From Neobacillus bataviensis (GTDB lineage Bacteria; Bacillota; Bacilli; Bacillales_B; DSM-18226): DNA of 64,000 bases. The stretch's first letter is position 1. Every line of letters starts with the position of its first letter. A program made the position numbers and the translations under genes. The stretch spans positions 310,001 to 374,000 of the forward strand of contig NZ_JAHXYW010000005.1 in NCBI RefSeq assembly GCF_019969725.1, written 5' to 3'. The notes under the pieces were generated by a model. That model had not been told where the DNA came from, ran no database searches, and saw only the letters and a program-made list of their open reading frames with translations. Shown here piece by piece: positions 23,605-33,568 of the stretch.

Positions 23605-25092
23605 CTAGTTAAGATAATCATTCACTAATTTTACATATTTTCCAATCGTGGCCGACGATACTCCGTAGCGTCCGGCAATCTCCTGCTGGGATACTTTTTC
23701 ACTGCGCATTTTATGCCAGACATATTCCACTGCAGCTGCCCAGGCCCGTTTATTTTTCAAATGGACATTTGCTTTGGAAACTTCAATGAAAACTGAAAAC
23801 CACATAAGGTAAAGCCCAGCCTCAATGGTGCCAATCGGCTGATGGTTTTCATAAAAAATCTCAGCAATTTCTTGGGCATCAGCTGCTACCGTTGGTCTTC
23901 CTGAGCGGATAAGAGATATATATTCTTTTTCTAAGGCAGTGAATTTCTGATTATGAATCAACCGTTTTGAAGTGAGAATCTCCTCTTTTTTATCAGAAAC
24001 GGTCGTTAGGAAAAGGGCAAATAAGCGTTCTTCGGCATAGTCGCTTTCGAGTTTTTGAAAAATGGATCCGGAATGATCCTCAAAACCGGCTGCCTGCTCC
24101 ATATTCCAAGGCTCAGTACCTTCTTTATCGGGATTGATCTCAATTACTTTTTTCCAAATATTGATTGCAAAAGTTTCATTACCAGTGTAATAAGCAGAGT
24201 AAGAGAGCCAGTAATAAAACGGTCCGTCACCATTAAAACCATGCTTATAGAGCTTTTTCAACCATAAATAGGCATGTTCATATTCGCCGACCAAAGCGAA
24301 AGAAGCACCTAATTTAAATTGATGTTCGCTCAGCATCGGTTGAATTTTTTTCAAGACTTCAAGCAGATTTGTAACGTTTTCGGCTTGACCTTGATAATGT
24401 GCAAACACCAGCATGTTGCATAAGGCATGCAGATTCCCTGGATTCCGTTCCAGGACATCGTTAAGAATGGCTTTGGCCTTTTCCGCTTTCCCTAAGTAAA
24501 AATAGGCGAGCGCTAAGTTGTTATAGGCAGACCAGTATTCCGGATATTCTTTGACGACATCGTTTAACAGTTCGATTGCCTTTGGAAAGTACCCTGACTC
24601 CAGCAGGTCGCGGGCCTGTTCCTGTTTGACAATCAGATCATCCTCTTCATAAAGCTCTTCCTCAAACTCATCGGATTCAAGAGTTAGCAGTTCAAGCAAA
24701 TCCTCTGTGTCCTCTGAAAAATCACCATCCGGGTCAAGCTGTAAATATAGCTTGGCATGGTGATAAGCATCTTTAAAAAATCCCAAATGGGCATAATTAT
24801 TTGCTAAAAAGTAGTGGCATTCCACCATTTCTGAATCCAGTTCTTCAAGGATGAGATGCAAGAGTCGGTTGGAATTTTCAAATTCGCCCAGTTCTGTTGA
24901 CACGATTGCCAACTGGCATGTAATCATCGGTTCACCCGGCTCAAGCTGTATCGCCCGCCCAAGATATTTTTTTGCTTTAGTAAAATCACGTCGATGGTAT
25001 GCCTTTAAACCTTTCGTGAAATAATATTCCCCCGTTGGAACAAATGTAAGGATTTTCCCCTTTTGAATTCTTGCCTTTGCGTCTTTAACCAT
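23605..25092 (-). CDS. TPR-repeat protein with C-terminal HTH (YvcD-like)
   Basis: A 495-residue soluble protein. Tetratricopeptide-type repeats occupy about residues 20-330 (for example YYFTKGLKAYHRRDFTKAKKYLGRAIQLEPGE split over two helices), interrupted by an acidic linker near 140-155 (FEEELYEEDD). The extreme C-terminus is a helix-turn-helix (QQEIAGRYGVSSATIGKYVKL). The start is the ATG 5 nt after GGAGG; two earlier ATG codons overlap that site. It corresponds in place to B. subtilis yvcD. Function unknown, though the HTH suggests DNA contact. Confidence 0.85.
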   Translation of the reverse strand: MVKDAKARIQKGKILTFVPTGEYYFTKGLKAYHRRDFTKAKKYLGRAIQLEPGEPMITCQLAIVSTELGEFENSNRLLHLILEELDSEMVECHYFLANNYAHLGFFKDAYHHAKLYLQLDPDGDFSEDTEDLLELLTLESDEFEEELYEEDDLIVKQEQARDLLESGYFPKAIELLNDVVKEYPEYWSAYNNLALAYFYLGKAEKAKAILNDVLERNPGNLHALCNMLVFAHYQGQAENVTNLLEVLKKIQPMLSEHQFKLGASFALVGEYEHAYLWLKKLYKHGFNGDGPFYYWLSYSAYYTGNETFAINIWKKVIEINPDKEGTEPWNMEQAAGFEDHSGSIFQKLESDYAEERLFALFLTTVSDKKEEILTSKRLIHNQKFTALEKEYISLIRSGRPTVAADAQEIAEIFYENHQPIGTIEAGLYLMWFSVFIEVSKANVHLKNKRAWAAAVEYVWHKMRSEKVSQQEIAGRYGVSSATIGKYVKLVNDYLN

Positions 25093-25205
25093 GAAGTCCT
25101 CCATCATCCTTTAATAACTAATGTAGTATAACACATATCCGAGTTGTCCGAGAAGGGCTTCGATGTAGAATTAATCCGAGTGAATTCGCTGATTTCCACC
25201 CAATT

Positions 25206-25326
25206 TCCAACATTTGTAGAATCCGATATTATTTTTGAAGAATTCGGACCAGTTTTTGTAGAAAGCAGCGTAATTTTTGTAGAAGCATTCCAATTTTCGT
25301 AGAATTCAGAAGTTATTTTGTATGAA
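25206..25326. repeat. 21-nt periodic array (core GTAGAA) upstream of the TPR gene
   Basis: GTAGAA or a one-base variant begins at 25216, 25237, 25258, 25279, 25299 and 25320, so spacings are 21, 21, 21, 20 and 21 nt. Each copy is preceded by ATTTTT. It lies between the hisIE terminator and the TPR gene start. No gene is supported here; the apparent frame across it is a by-product of the period being a multiple of three. Confidence 0.75.
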
Positions 25327-25353
25327 AAAAACCGATCCCCCATTAGGACCGGT
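25324..25353 (-). terminator. Terminator of the his operon
   Basis: On the minus strand GGACCGGTCC-TAATG-GGGGATCGGT then TTTTTTTC; the stem overlaps the hisIE stop. Confidence 0.8.
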
Positions 25354-25960
25354 CCTTGTGTCTTTCTTCTAAAGTCCGCAGCACTTCGCGGAATGGGAGC
25401 CCCTGTTCCACTAACAATACCTGCAAGTGGTAAAGCAAATCCGCCGCTTCCCAGCGTAGTTCTTCGTGATCGCGATTTTTCGCAGCTATGATGACTTCCG
25501 CAGCTTCTTCGCCGACTTTTTTTAATATTTTATCGACGCCTTTTTCAAAAAGATAAGTTGTATACGCCCCTTCAGGCCGCTCCTGTTCGCGCTCCAAAAT
25601 AACTTTTTCAAGCGTTTGTAAAATTTGATAGTCCTCAAGGTTTGTTTTTCGCTCTAAGAGACCTTCAGAAAAACAGCTTACCGCACCAGTATGACAGGCT
25701 GGTCCTTTTGGGTAAACAAGAACAAGTATGGCATCCTGATCACAGTCATAGTTGATGCTTACGACCTTTTGTGTATTGCCGCTTGTCGCTCCTTTATGCC
25801 ACAATTCCTGGCGGGAACGGCTGTAAAACCACGTTTCCCCCGTTTCAATCGTTTTGGCGAGCGATTCCTCGTTCATATAGGCGAGCGTCAACACTTCTTT
25901 CGTTCCGGCATCCTGTATAATTGCAGGCACAAGGCCCTTTTCATCAAATCGAACGTTCAT
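25343..25960 (-). CDS. hisI: Bifunctional phosphoribosyl-AMP cyclohydrolase / phosphoribosyl-ATP pyrophosphatase
   Basis: Histidine steps 2 and 3 in one chain of 205 residues. The HisI half (1-110) has the zinc ligands in [10 protein letters not shown] and CHTGAVSCF; the HisE half (115-205) has [30 protein letters not shown]. Last gene of the operon, overlapping hisF by ATGA. Confidence 0.97.
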   Translation of the reverse strand: MNVRFDEKGLVPAIIQDAGTKEVLTLAYMNEESLAKTIETGETWFYSRSRQELWHKGATSGNTQKVVSINYDCDQDAILVLVYPKGPACHTGAVSCFSEGLLERKTNLEDYQILQTLEKVILEREQERPEGAYTTYLFEKGVDKILKKVGEEAAEVIIAAKNRDHEELRWEAADLLYHLQVLLVEQGLPFREVLRTLEERHKDRS

Positions 25961-26718
25961 CGAACGGTCACTCCTTTTTCCCGCAGATAGCTTTTGACTT
26001 CATGGACAGAGGTTTCTTTGTAATGGAAAATCGAAGCTGCCAGGGCAGCATCCGCTTTTCCATCTAGGAAGGCTTCTTCAAAATGACGGGCATTTCCGGC
26101 ACCGCCTGAAGCAATGACCGGAATTGTTACTGCTTCACTTACAGCTTTTGTTAGTGAAAGATCGAATCCATTTTTCTCGCCATCACTATCCATGCTCGTT
26201 AATAAAATTTCTCCTGCGCCGAGATCTGCCGCTTCCCTCGCCCATTGGATTACTTTTTTCTCTGTAGGCTTTCGGCCGCCATGGGTATACACACGCCACT
26301 CCCCAAGTTCTTCATCAAACTTGGCATCAATGGCCACGACAATACATTGTGAGCCAAAGAAGTCGGCACCCTCCTTGATTAACTCAGGATTCAAAACAGC
26401 AGCTGTATTCAGGGAAACCTTATCGGCACCTGCACGGAGAATCCGCTTCATATCTTCTAATGCATTAATGCCTCCGCCAACTGTGAATGGAATCGCGAGT
26501 TCAGAGGCGACTGCTTTGACGACTTCGACCATTGTTTTTCTGCCTTCAACCGATGCTGAGATATCAAGAAATACCAGCTCGTCTGCCCCTTGTTCATCGT
26601 AAAAGCGTGCAAGCTCGACTGGGTCCCCGGCATCACGAAGCTGTACGAACTGGATCCCCTTCACTACCCGGCCTTCCTTTACATCAAGGCAGGGGATGAT
26701 TCGTTTTGTCAGTGTCAT
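25957..26718 (-). CDS. hisF: Imidazole glycerol phosphate synthase, cyclase subunit
   Basis: TIM barrel that takes ammonia from HisH and makes imidazole glycerol phosphate and AICAR. Catalytic Asp11 in [14 protein letters not shown] and Asp130 in VAIDAKF are visible, as are the phosphate loops ([14 protein letters not shown]). 253 residues; overlaps hisA and hisI by 4 nt each. Confidence 0.98.
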   Translation of the reverse strand: MTLTKRIIPCLDVKEGRVVKGIQFVQLRDAGDPVELARFYDEQGADELVFLDISASVEGRKTMVEVVKAVASELAIPFTVGGGINALEDMKRILRAGADKVSLNTAAVLNPELIKEGADFFGSQCIVVAIDAKFDEELGEWRVYTHGGRKPTEKKVIQWAREAADLGAGEILLTSMDSDGEKNGFDLSLTKAVSEAVTIPVIASGGAGNARHFEEAFLDGKADAALAASIFHYKETSVHEVKSYLREKGVTVR

Positions 26719-27446
26719 TTTGCCCCCACCTCTTCCAGCGCTTCCTTCAAGGTAAAGCGGTTTTCATAAAGGGCTTTTCCAACGATGGCACCGCCAATAC
26801 CTTTTTCTGCAGACAATGCCTTTAAATCCGCCAGACTGCTGACTCCGCCTGAGGCAATAACATTTTTTCCAGTTACTTCAGCCATTTCACAAACAGCGCC
26901 TATATTTGGACCTTTTAACGTGCCATCCGTTGCAATATCGGTAAATATAAATGTTTCCGCTCCGGCGTCAGCAAAGCGTTTGCCAAGGTCCACAGCCTTC
27001 AGTTCTGAAGTATCGATCCAGCCATGTGTAGCCACATAGCCATTTTTCGCATCAATTCCTACAGCAATTTTCGCGCCGTATTTTTTAATCATATCAATGG
27101 CAAATTCAGGATTAGAAACGGCAATACTTCCGATGATGACTCGATCAATACCATTTTCAAGATAATGAAGGATGTCTTCCTCCGAACGAATGCCGCCGCC
27201 AATTTGAATTTTTACCTTGTTTAGTTTTTGCGCTGCTTCAATCACGAAACGGTCATTGACACGCTTGCCATCTTTCGCACCGTCAAGATCAACCATGTGA
27301 ATCCACTCGGCCCCTTCTGCCGCAAATTGCTGCGCCATATGAAACGGCGAATCGCCGTAAATTGTTTCTTTGCCATAGTCCCCCTGAAGAAGACGGACGC
27401 AGTTTCCTCCGCGCATATCAATCGCCGGATAAATCGTGATGCTCAT
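26715..27446 (-). CDS. hisA: ProFAR isomerase
   Basis: HisA isomerises ProFAR to PRFAR. Half-barrel related to HisF, with catalytic Asp8 (YPAIDMRGG) and Asp129 ([13 protein letters not shown]) and phosphate loops GGGIRSEED and SGGVSSLAD. 243 residues; overlaps hisH and hisF. Confidence 0.98.
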   Translation of the reverse strand: MSITIYPAIDMRGGNCVRLLQGDYGKETIYGDSPFHMAQQFAAEGAEWIHMVDLDGAKDGKRVNDRFVIEAAQKLNKVKIQIGGGIRSEEDILHYLENGIDRVIIGSIAVSNPEFAIDMIKKYGAKIAVGIDAKNGYVATHGWIDTSELKAVDLGKRFADAGAETFIFTDIATDGTLKGPNIGAVCEMAEVTGKNVIASGGVSSLADLKALSAEKGIGGAIVGKALYENRFTLKEALEEVGAK

Positions 27447-28072
27447 CGAATTGCCTTCCTTTCTTCTACCATCATTAAAAAATTATTGAGAAGGGCCATC
27501 CCCAGTTTGCTGCTTTTTTCAGGATGAAATTGCATCCCGAAAATATTATCCCTGCCTACAACCGCTGAAACTTGTGCATGGTAGTCAGCTTTTGCAAGGA
27601 GCACATCAGAAGACTTTTCAGCATTTACAAAATAGGAATGCACAAAATACACATAATCTTCCTCAAGGTTTTTAAGTAAGGGTGATTCTTTTACGAATTC
27701 TAGTCTATTCCAGCCCATATGAGGAACCTTATATTGGCCACCATCAGGAGTCCGGCCCGGGAAACGTCGGACACTCCCTGGAAGCAGCCCGAGTCCTTCT
27801 GTAAAGCCATTTTCCTCACTGCTTTCAAACAGCAGCTGCATGCCAAGGCAAATCCCGAGCAGCGGTTTTCCTGTTTTGGCAAATTCTTTGATCATATCCG
27901 CTGGCAGCCGCTCCATCGCATCGCGGAACGCACCAACTCCCGGAAGCAGTAACGCATCTGCCTGCAGCAATTTATCCTGATCAGCGGAAACAAAGTAATC
28001 AGCACCTAACCGTTCAAGGGCCTTGCTAACGCTGAAAAGATTTCCCATACCATAGTCTACAATGCCAATCAT
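27443..28072 (-). CDS. hisH: Imidazole glycerol phosphate synthase, glutaminase subunit
   Basis: Class I glutamine amidotransferase that feeds ammonia to HisF. Nucleophile Cys in [11 protein letters not shown] (about residue 80) and His-Glu in [10 protein letters not shown] near the C-terminus. 209 residues. The ATG lacks a well-spaced ribosome-binding site; AAAGG is about 14 nt upstream and part of a mini-frame (MKGLL, stop) left by an insertion at this junction, so translation may rely on coupling. Confidence 0.96.
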   Translation of the reverse strand: MIGIVDYGMGNLFSVSKALERLGADYFVSADQDKLLQADALLLPGVGAFRDAMERLPADMIKEFAKTGKPLLGICLGMQLLFESSEENGFTEGLGLLPGSVRRFPGRTPDGGQYKVPHMGWNRLEFVKESPLLKNLEEDYVYFVHSYFVNAEKSSDVLLAKADYHAQVSAVVGRDNIFGMQFHPEKSSKLGMALLNNFLMMVEERKAIR

Positions 28073-28085
28073 TCTTTACAACAGT

Positions 28086-28235
28086 CCTTTCATGGTGCCT
28101 GACACCATCCGTGGACAATTCACCATATTTGTACGTCTGGAATGGACACTGTTGCTCGCAATAAAAGTTGTCCTTTCCAGGTAGACAAATGATGTGAAAT
28201 GTCTTTTTGTGGTGCCTGACACCATCCGTTTTCTA
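28086..28235 (-). mobile_element. MITE-like palindromic element between hisB and hisH
   Basis: About 150 bp without coding capacity. GGTGTCAGGCACC, itself near-palindromic, occurs at both ends in direct orientation (28094-28106 and 28211-28223; the shared block is about 20 bp). Between them two arms of about 35 nt pair with each other (GACATTTCAC...TGGAAAGGACA against TGTCCATTCCAG...GTGAATTGTC), with a loop of about 20 nt. Elsewhere in this operon the genes overlap by 4-8 nt or are at most about 40 nt apart. AAAGG-TGTT-TA occurs on both sides, suggesting that the element entered the last codons of hisB and duplicated or copied them. Confidence 0.7.
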
Positions 28236-28820
28236 TAACATACCCTTTGTGGATGGAACTCCTTTGATGCGTGGGTCGATGGTGGTTGCATCATCTAGGG
28301 CTCGTCCTAATGCTTTAAAAACTGCTTCGATCATATGATGTGTATTTTTACCGTAATGAACAATTACATGGAGGTTCATTCGCGCTTCAAGGGCGAGCTT
28401 CCAGAGAAATTCATGAACTAGTTCGGTGTCAAAGGTACCCACCTTCTGCGACGGGAATTCTGCCCGCATTTCGAGGTGCGGTCGGTTGCTGAGGTCCACG
28501 ACGACCTGTGCCAGTGCTTCATCCATTGGAACAAAGGCATTTCCATAGCGCTTGATACCGCGTTTATCGCCAAGCGCTTCGCGCAGCGTCTGTCCTAAAC
28601 AAATTCCAATATCTTCGGTTGTATGATGGTCATCCACTTCAATATCGCCTTTTGCATCAACTGTTAAATTAAATTGACCGTGTTTTGTAAACAAATCGAG
28701 CATATGGTCCATAAAAGGCACGCCCGTTTCAAGGTTGGAGCGTCCTTCCCCGTCAATCGCTAACGATAGCTGAATCTTAGTTTCATTTGTATTCCGTTCA
28801 ATGCTTGCTACTCTCTCCAT
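28233..28820 (-). CDS. hisB: Imidazoleglycerol-phosphate dehydratase
   Basis: Manganese enzyme for histidine step 6. The paired metal motifs [13 protein letters not shown] and [15 protein letters not shown], with the N-terminal FMDHMLD, are present. 195 residues. It ends STKGML-stop, but a second copy of the likely original end (AAAGGACTGTTGTAA, KGLL-stop) sits just before hisH beyond the inserted element, so its C-terminus has probably been rewritten by the insertion. Confidence 0.97.
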   Translation of the reverse strand: MERVASIERNTNETKIQLSLAIDGEGRSNLETGVPFMDHMLDLFTKHGQFNLTVDAKGDIEVDDHHTTEDIGICLGQTLREALGDKRGIKRYGNAFVPMDEALAQVVVDLSNRPHLEMRAEFPSQKVGTFDTELVHEFLWKLALEARMNLHVIVHYGKNTHHMIEAVFKALGRALDDATTIDPRIKGVPSTKGML

Positions 28821-28862
28821 GAGATTGGGATCCCCCTTGAGTTTTATAATTCCTTAAATAAA

Positions 28863-30140
28863 CTACTTACGATCATTTTCTATTCTTATTTCTACGGCCC
28901 GGGCGTGGGCCTCAAGCCCTTCCATGCGGGCGAACGCCGCAATTTTTTCGCCATTATCTTTTAAGGCTTTTTCACTATATATAATCACGCTTGATTTCTT
29001 TTGAAAATCGTCTACGTTAAGCGGGCTTGAGAATCGTGCTGTTCCATTGGTCGGGAGCACATGGTTCGGACCGGCAAAATAATCACCGACAGGCTCAGAG
29101 CTATAACGGCCGATAAAAATGGCTCCGGCATGGCGAATTTTCCCTAGCAGCTCCATTGCGTTTTCTGTAATGACCTCTAGGTGCTCCGGCGCCAGCTGGT
29201 TGACCGTTTCAACCGCTTCCTCTATATTCGCTGTTACATAAATGGCACCGTAATCGTTTATCGATTGGGCGGCAATTTCTTTCCGAGGCAAAAGCGCCAG
29301 CTGCTTTTCGACTTCTTGTGAAACCTCTTCAGCCAGTTTCTGTGACGGAGTGACTAGAACGCTGCAAGCACGCGGATCATGCTCAGCTTGTGATAAAAGG
29401 TCCGCTGCCACTTCGTCGGCCCTTGCTGTTTCATCTGCTAAAATAGCAATCTCACTTGGTCCGGCAATCATATCGATATCAACGTCGCCATATACCTCAC
29501 GTTTTGCCAGCGCCACATAGATATTTCCTGGGCCGGTAATTTTATCAACGGAAGCGATGGACTCGGTTCCATAGGCCAATGCAGCAATGGCCTGGGCGCC
29601 GCCTACTTTATAGATTTCTTTGACACCCGCTTCCCTTGCTGCAACAAGAACGGCAGCAGGTATTTTTCCAGCCCGGTCCGGCGGTGACACCATGACAATC
29701 CGTTTAACCCCTGCCACCTTTGCCGGTATCACGTTCATCAGAACCGATGAGGGGTAGGCAGCTGTTCCGCCTGGTACATACACACCAACTGAATCAAGCG
29801 GGGTTATTTTTTGACCAAGAATGGTTCCGTTCTCTTCCGCAGTCATCCACGATGGACGCAATTGCTTTTCATGAAACTTTCGGATATTTTCGGCCGCTTC
29901 CTGGACAATGGAGATAAATTGTTGGTCAACCTGCTCATAGGCCTCGTTTATTTCTTTTTCATTTACGAAAAAAGAATCTAAAAGGACGCGGTCGAACTTT
30001 TCCGTATACTCTCTTAATGCCTCATCGCCACGACTGCGAATGTTGGCAATTACCGCTTTAACGACTTCCTGCTGCTCGGAGGTCCCGGCTTCAATGGAGC
30101 GTTTGATTGATACTCCTTCAGCAACTTTTAGTATTTTCAT
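28863..30140 (-). CDS. hisD: Histidinol dehydrogenase
   Basis: Zinc enzyme that oxidises histidinol to histidine in two NAD-dependent steps. Signature region [31 protein letters not shown] includes the zinc ligand Gln/His; [13 protein letters not shown] and the late Glu-His (APEHLEV) are present. The ATG at MKILKVAEG follows GGAGG by about 9 nt and almost abuts hisG; 425 residues. Confidence 0.97.
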   Translation of the reverse strand: MKILKVAEGVSIKRSIEAGTSEQQEVVKAVIANIRSRGDEALREYTEKFDRVLLDSFFVNEKEINEAYEQVDQQFISIVQEAAENIRKFHEKQLRPSWMTAEENGTILGQKITPLDSVGVYVPGGTAAYPSSVLMNVIPAKVAGVKRIVMVSPPDRAGKIPAAVLVAAREAGVKEIYKVGGAQAIAALAYGTESIASVDKITGPGNIYVALAKREVYGDVDIDMIAGPSEIAILADETARADEVAADLLSQAEHDPRACSVLVTPSQKLAEEVSQEVEKQLALLPRKEIAAQSINDYGAIYVTANIEEAVETVNQLAPEHLEVITENAMELLGKIRHAGAIFIGRYSSEPVGDYFAGPNHVLPTNGTARFSSPLNVDDFQKKSSVIIYSEKALKDNGEKIAAFARMEGLEAHARAVEIRIENDRK

Positions 30141-30141
30141 G

Positions 30142-30774
30142 TTAACAAACCTCCACAACTTCACTAAGTCGTTTCACTAGATCGTTAATTTGTTGATCCT
30201 TTAAACGGTAACTGACCGGATTCACAACCAGACGCGAGGTGACATCAACAATTCTTTCATATTCAACCAAACCATTTTCCTTTAACGTCCGCCCTGTTGA
30301 AACGATATCTACAATCCGATCGGATAACCCGATTAAGGGTGCAAGCTCGATTGAACCATTTAATTTAATAATCTCAACCTGCTCCCCTTGCTCACGAAAA
30401 TAAGCTTCGGCCACATTTGGATATTTTGTCGCAACTCTTGGGGCAACGTCATTCATTTTAGTATCTGGAAGACCGGCTACCGCTAAGTAGCAATAGCTGA
30501 TTTTCAGGTCAAGCAGCTCGTAAACATCGCGCTCTTCCTCAAGCAATACATCCTTACCAGCAATCCCGACATCCGCGACGCCATGTTCGACATAGGTAGC
30601 AACATCCATTGGCTTTGATAAAATAAATCTTAATTCTTCTTCAGGGACTTCGATGATCAATTTACGTGAATCATCAAATTCCGGGGGCAGCTGGTAGCCG
30701 GCTTTTCGCAGCAATACTACCGCTTCTTCAAAAATGCGCCCTTTTGGCATTGCAATTGTTAATATATTATTCAT
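30142..30774 (-). CDS. hisG: ATP phosphoribosyltransferase, short form
   Basis: First enzyme of histidine synthesis. At 210 residues it lacks the C-terminal regulatory domain and is therefore the short form that needs HisZ, whose gene overlaps it upstream. [12 protein letters not shown] and [14 protein letters not shown] (PRPP site) are visible. Confidence 0.97.
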   Translation of the reverse strand: MNNILTIAMPKGRIFEEAVVLLRKAGYQLPPEFDDSRKLIIEVPEEELRFILSKPMDVATYVEHGVADVGIAGKDVLLEEERDVYELLDLKISYCYLAVAGLPDTKMNDVAPRVATKYPNVAEAYFREQGEQVEIIKLNGSIELAPLIGLSDRIVDIVSTGRTLKENGLVEYERIVDVTSRLVVNPVSYRLKDQQINDLVKRLSEVVEVC

Positions 30775-31939
30775 CGCCGCGCCCTCCTATATAAAAGGTC
30801 GTATTGGCAAACTTCTTCGTGAAAGCATCGATATTTTTTACTCCAGTGATGTCCTGAAGCACAGCTTTTACTCCCTGTTCATGCATGCTTTTTGCCAATT
30901 GAAAAGCTTCCTTGCGCCGCTCCTGGCTGAAAAAAATACAGTGGGTTGAATTGTCCGTTTTGGTATCCCCTAATGCTTCTAAAAGCATATCGATGCGAAC
31001 AGCAAATCCTGTTGCACTAGCATTTTTTCCAAATTTTTCAATCAAGCTATAGCGGCCTCCATTGCCAATTGGGAAACCGACATTCCCGGCGTATACTTCG
31101 AAGAGAATTCCCGAATAGTAGCTCATATGGCTGACAATGGTAAAATCAAACTTTACATGCTCTTGGATGCCATAGTCGTTGACCACATCCCATAATTCCT
31201 TCAGCTGCAGGATGGCCAGCTTCCCTTGCCCATTTTCAATTAAGTCGAGGGCCTTGCCAATAACCTCTTCGCCGCCGCGTAATTCTAGGAATTGGAGAAG
31301 GCGCTGTTTATCGATTGATGACAGGTTAAGCGAATTAACATGCTCCCGATAGCCGACATAATTTTTTTCATATAAAAATTTTCGTAAGGAATCAGCCCGC
31401 TCTTCCGTTCCAAGGATTTGCAAAAATAATTCCTGCGCAAAGCTGATATGTCCAATGGATACTTGAAATTCCTGCAAGCCTGCATTTTTCAAGGAAGTGA
31501 CCAATAAGGAAATAACTTCTCCGTCACAGGTGACCGTTTCATCGTTTAGGGATTCAATCCCAATTTGCTCGAACTCTGCTGGCCGGCCGCCCTCGCGCTG
31601 CTGGGCCCGGAATACATTCGCGGAATAAGCAAGGCGGACAGGAAGATCCTCTTCTAGCAGCTTTGATGCCGCTACCCGGGCAATTGGTGACGTCATGTCG
31701 GGCCTCAGCACAAGAGTGTGGCCTTCTTTATCTAATAATTTAAAAAGCTGCGCATCAAGAATAGCTGATGCCGCTCCAACGGTTTCGTAGTATTCCAGGG
31801 TAGGTGTTTCAATAAATTGATAGCCCCAAAGTTTGATCGTTTCCGCCATTAATGAACGAACACGATGCTTTTTTTCAAATAACTCCGGTAGCGTGTCCCG
31901 CATGCCCAAAGGCTTTTCAAACATAAACAAGCGACTCAT
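30767..31939 (-). CDS. hisZ: ATP phosphoribosyltransferase regulatory subunit
   Basis: Catalytically inactive HisRS paralog that completes the HisG hetero-octamer and senses histidine. Class II synthetase motifs persist in weakened form ([36 protein letters not shown]). The ATG chosen ([15 protein letters not shown]) is 9 nt after AAAGG; an ATG three codons earlier overlaps that site. First gene of the his operon. No T-box could be found upstream. Confidence 0.95.
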   Translation of the reverse strand: MSRLFMFEKPLGMRDTLPELFEKKHRVRSLMAETIKLWGYQFIETPTLEYYETVGAASAILDAQLFKLLDKEGHTLVLRPDMTSPIARVAASKLLEEDLPVRLAYSANVFRAQQREGGRPAEFEQIGIESLNDETVTCDGEVISLLVTSLKNAGLQEFQVSIGHISFAQELFLQILGTEERADSLRKFLYEKNYVGYREHVNSLNLSSIDKQRLLQFLELRGGEEVIGKALDLIENGQGKLAILQLKELWDVVNDYGIQEHVKFDFTIVSHMSYYSGILFEVYAGNVGFPIGNGGRYSLIEKFGKNASATGFAVRIDMLLEALGDTKTDNSTHCIFFSQERRKEAFQLAKSMHEQGVKAVLQDITGVKNIDAFTKKFANTTFYIGGRGDE

Positions 31940-32054
31940 CCTGTTCATCCTTTATCATTAATTTTCCTTTACTCTGCTAAAGTGCTAATAAGTTAAAGTT
32001 ATTTGTAGTTTACCCCTTATGTGATTTTTCGTCAATGAAAAAATCCTGATGATA

Positions 32055-32300
32055 TAGATAGTTTCTGCAAGCTTGGAAAAAATCCCGCAGGTTTTTGAAG
32101 TTTTTTCGCGGATGTATGGGGGAATTCCGCGAATCTTAAGTATTATTCCGCCGATTTGGACTGGAATTATTCTGCTGACCCTCCTATTTATTCCGCGAAC
32201 TGCCATTTATTTCGCAGGTTTATGATTTGTTTCCGTGTATTTGAGCATTATTTCCGCACATTCCCCAGTTTATTTCGCGCATTTTTTCATTTATTCCACC
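32055..32300. repeat. 21-nt periodic array (core CCGC), about 12 copies, upstream of hisZ
   Basis: CGC or a one-base variant occurs near 32065, 32086, 32107, 32128, 32149, 32173, 32194, 32213, 32234, 32255, 32276 and 32297; most intervals are 21 nt, with a +3 and a -2 slip. The unit is close to TTTATTCCGCGNATTTNNNNA. It fills the non-coding gap between the acyltransferase terminator and the his operon, and no gene is supported in it. It is the longest of four such arrays in the window. Confidence 0.75.
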
Positions 32301-32350
32301 GGAGGACTTTTCCTTCCAAAACCGCCGCCAAGACATAAAGAAAAGCTTAT

Positions 32351-32380
32351 AAAAAAAGCCTGATCACAATGACCAGACTA
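32351..32380 (-). terminator. Terminator after the acyltransferase gene
   Basis: On the minus strand AGTCTGGTCAT-TGTGATCAGGCT then TTTTTTT, just past the stop. Confidence 0.75.
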
Positions 32381-32388
32381 ATAAAAAA

Positions 32389-32916
32389 TTATTTACCATA
32401 AATCACATCTTCGGCCCAGCGCTCTTCTAGCTGTTCCTTCGTATAAATGACCCGCATCGGGTTTCCGCCGACGAACGCCCCAGCAGGTACATCTTTATGC
32501 ACCAAGGTGCCGGCCGAGACAATCGCTCCGTCGCCAATTGTAACTCCGGGAAGAATCGTGGAGTTCGCACCGATCATTACTTCGCTGCCGATCTCCACTG
32601 GCCCAAGCCGGTATTCTTTTATCAAATACTCATGGGCTAAAATCGTCGTATTATAGCCAATTACCGTATTGCTGCCGACACTAATTTTTTCGGGAAACAT
32701 TACATCCAGCATAACCATTAAGGCGAACGAAGTCCGATCCCCTACCTTTACACCAAGGAACGTGCGATACAGCCAATTTTTCATCCCTAAAAAGGGTGTA
32801 TAGCGGGCCATCTGGATGACAATAAAATTTTTGACAACCTTCCAAAATGGCACCGTTTTGTAAACATGCCACAGGGAGTTCGCCCCTTCAACAGGATAGC
32901 GGGTCGTATTCCTCAT
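32389..32916 (-). CDS. Hexapeptide-repeat acyltransferase (YvoF-like)
   Basis: Left-handed beta-helix O-acetyltransferase of 175 residues. Hexapeptide turns run from about 75 to 155 (IGSEVMIGANSTILPGVTIGDGAIVSAG), with a likely catalytic His in LAHEYLI. The N-terminal part has an amphipathic segment. The start MRNTTRYPVEGA abuts the ppaX stop. The order hprK-lgt-yvoD-ppaX-yvoF is as in B. subtilis. Acceptor sugar unknown. Confidence 0.88.
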   Translation of the reverse strand: MRNTTRYPVEGANSLWHVYKTVPFWKVVKNFIVIQMARYTPFLGMKNWLYRTFLGVKVGDRTSFALMVMLDVMFPEKISVGSNTVIGYNTTILAHEYLIKEYRLGPVEIGSEVMIGANSTILPGVTIGDGAIVSAGTLVHKDVPAGAFVGGNPMRVIYTKEQLEERWAEDVIYGK

Positions 32917-32920
32917 ATTC

Positions 32921-33568
32921 TCACACTCCGAGGATTGGTAATAAATCAGCCATGTTCTCCAGGATGAAATCAGGTTCATATTTGGCAATATACTCTCTGC
33001 CCTTAATCGACCAGGCACAGCCGGCCGTTTGAGTTCCCGCATTTTTTCCAGCCAATATATCATGGTAATTATCGCCGACCATGATGGCTTCGTCAGGCGC
33101 CGAACCAAGCTGTTCTAACGCGTTAAAGATTGGTTCCGGATCAGGTTTGGTTTTGCTCACATGATCATAAGCAACAATCACTTCAAAAAATGATTCGAGC
33201 CCCATCAAACGCAGACCCTTCAAGGTGACATCATGCCGTTTTGTGGTCACAACCCCCAGCTTATAGCCTTTTTCTTTTAGAGTCTTAACCGTCTCAAGCA
33301 CACCCTCGAATTCTCTAACCAACTCGTCGTGATTAGCGATATTAAAAGCGCGGTATTCTAAAATCATTTCCTCGACCCGGTCAGGATCGATGCTGCCAAA
33401 TGCTTCATGAAGGGTTGGTCCAATAAAGGGCAAAACATCCTCCCGCTGGAACCGGCTTGGGTAATATTTTTCAAGTGTATGCAAGTAGGTTGTAATAATC
33501 AATTCATTTGTATCAATTAAGGTACCATCTAAATCAAACAGAATTGTTGTAATTTTTTTGTTCATCAT
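32921..33568 (-). CDS. ppaX: Pyrophosphatase PpaX
   Basis: HAD-family phosphatase that removes the pyrophosphate made when HPr kinase/phosphorylase dephosphorylates P-Ser-HPr. DXDGT motif [12 protein letters not shown] (about 11-22), motif II TTKRH and motif [19 protein letters not shown]. 215 residues. Its first codons overlap the end of the upstream gene by 35 nt. hprK, its functional partner, is two genes upstream. Confidence 0.94.
   Translation of the reverse strand: MMNKKITTILFDLDGTLIDTNELIITTYLHTLEKYYPSRFQREDVLPFIGPTLHEAFGSIDPDRVEEMILEYRAFNIANHDELVREFEGVLETVKTLKEKGYKLGVVTTKRHDVTLKGLRLMGLESFFEVIVAYDHVSKTKPDPEPIFNALEQLGSAPDEAIMVGDNYHDILAGKNAGTQTAGCAWSIKGREYIAKYEPDFILENMADLLPILGV

Noticed and set aside
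25104..25343. 79-codon open frame upstream of the TPR gene
   Set aside because: It runs across the 21-nt array, whose period is a multiple of three; it has no ribosome-binding site and a repetitive translation.
28076..28294. 72-codon open frame between hisB and hisH
   Set aside because: It covers the palindromic element and the end of hisB; the translation has no family features.
31949..32388. T-box or his leader attenuator
   Set aside because: No AGGGTGGNACCGCG-type T-box sequence and no His-rich leader peptide; the gap is taken up by the periodic array.
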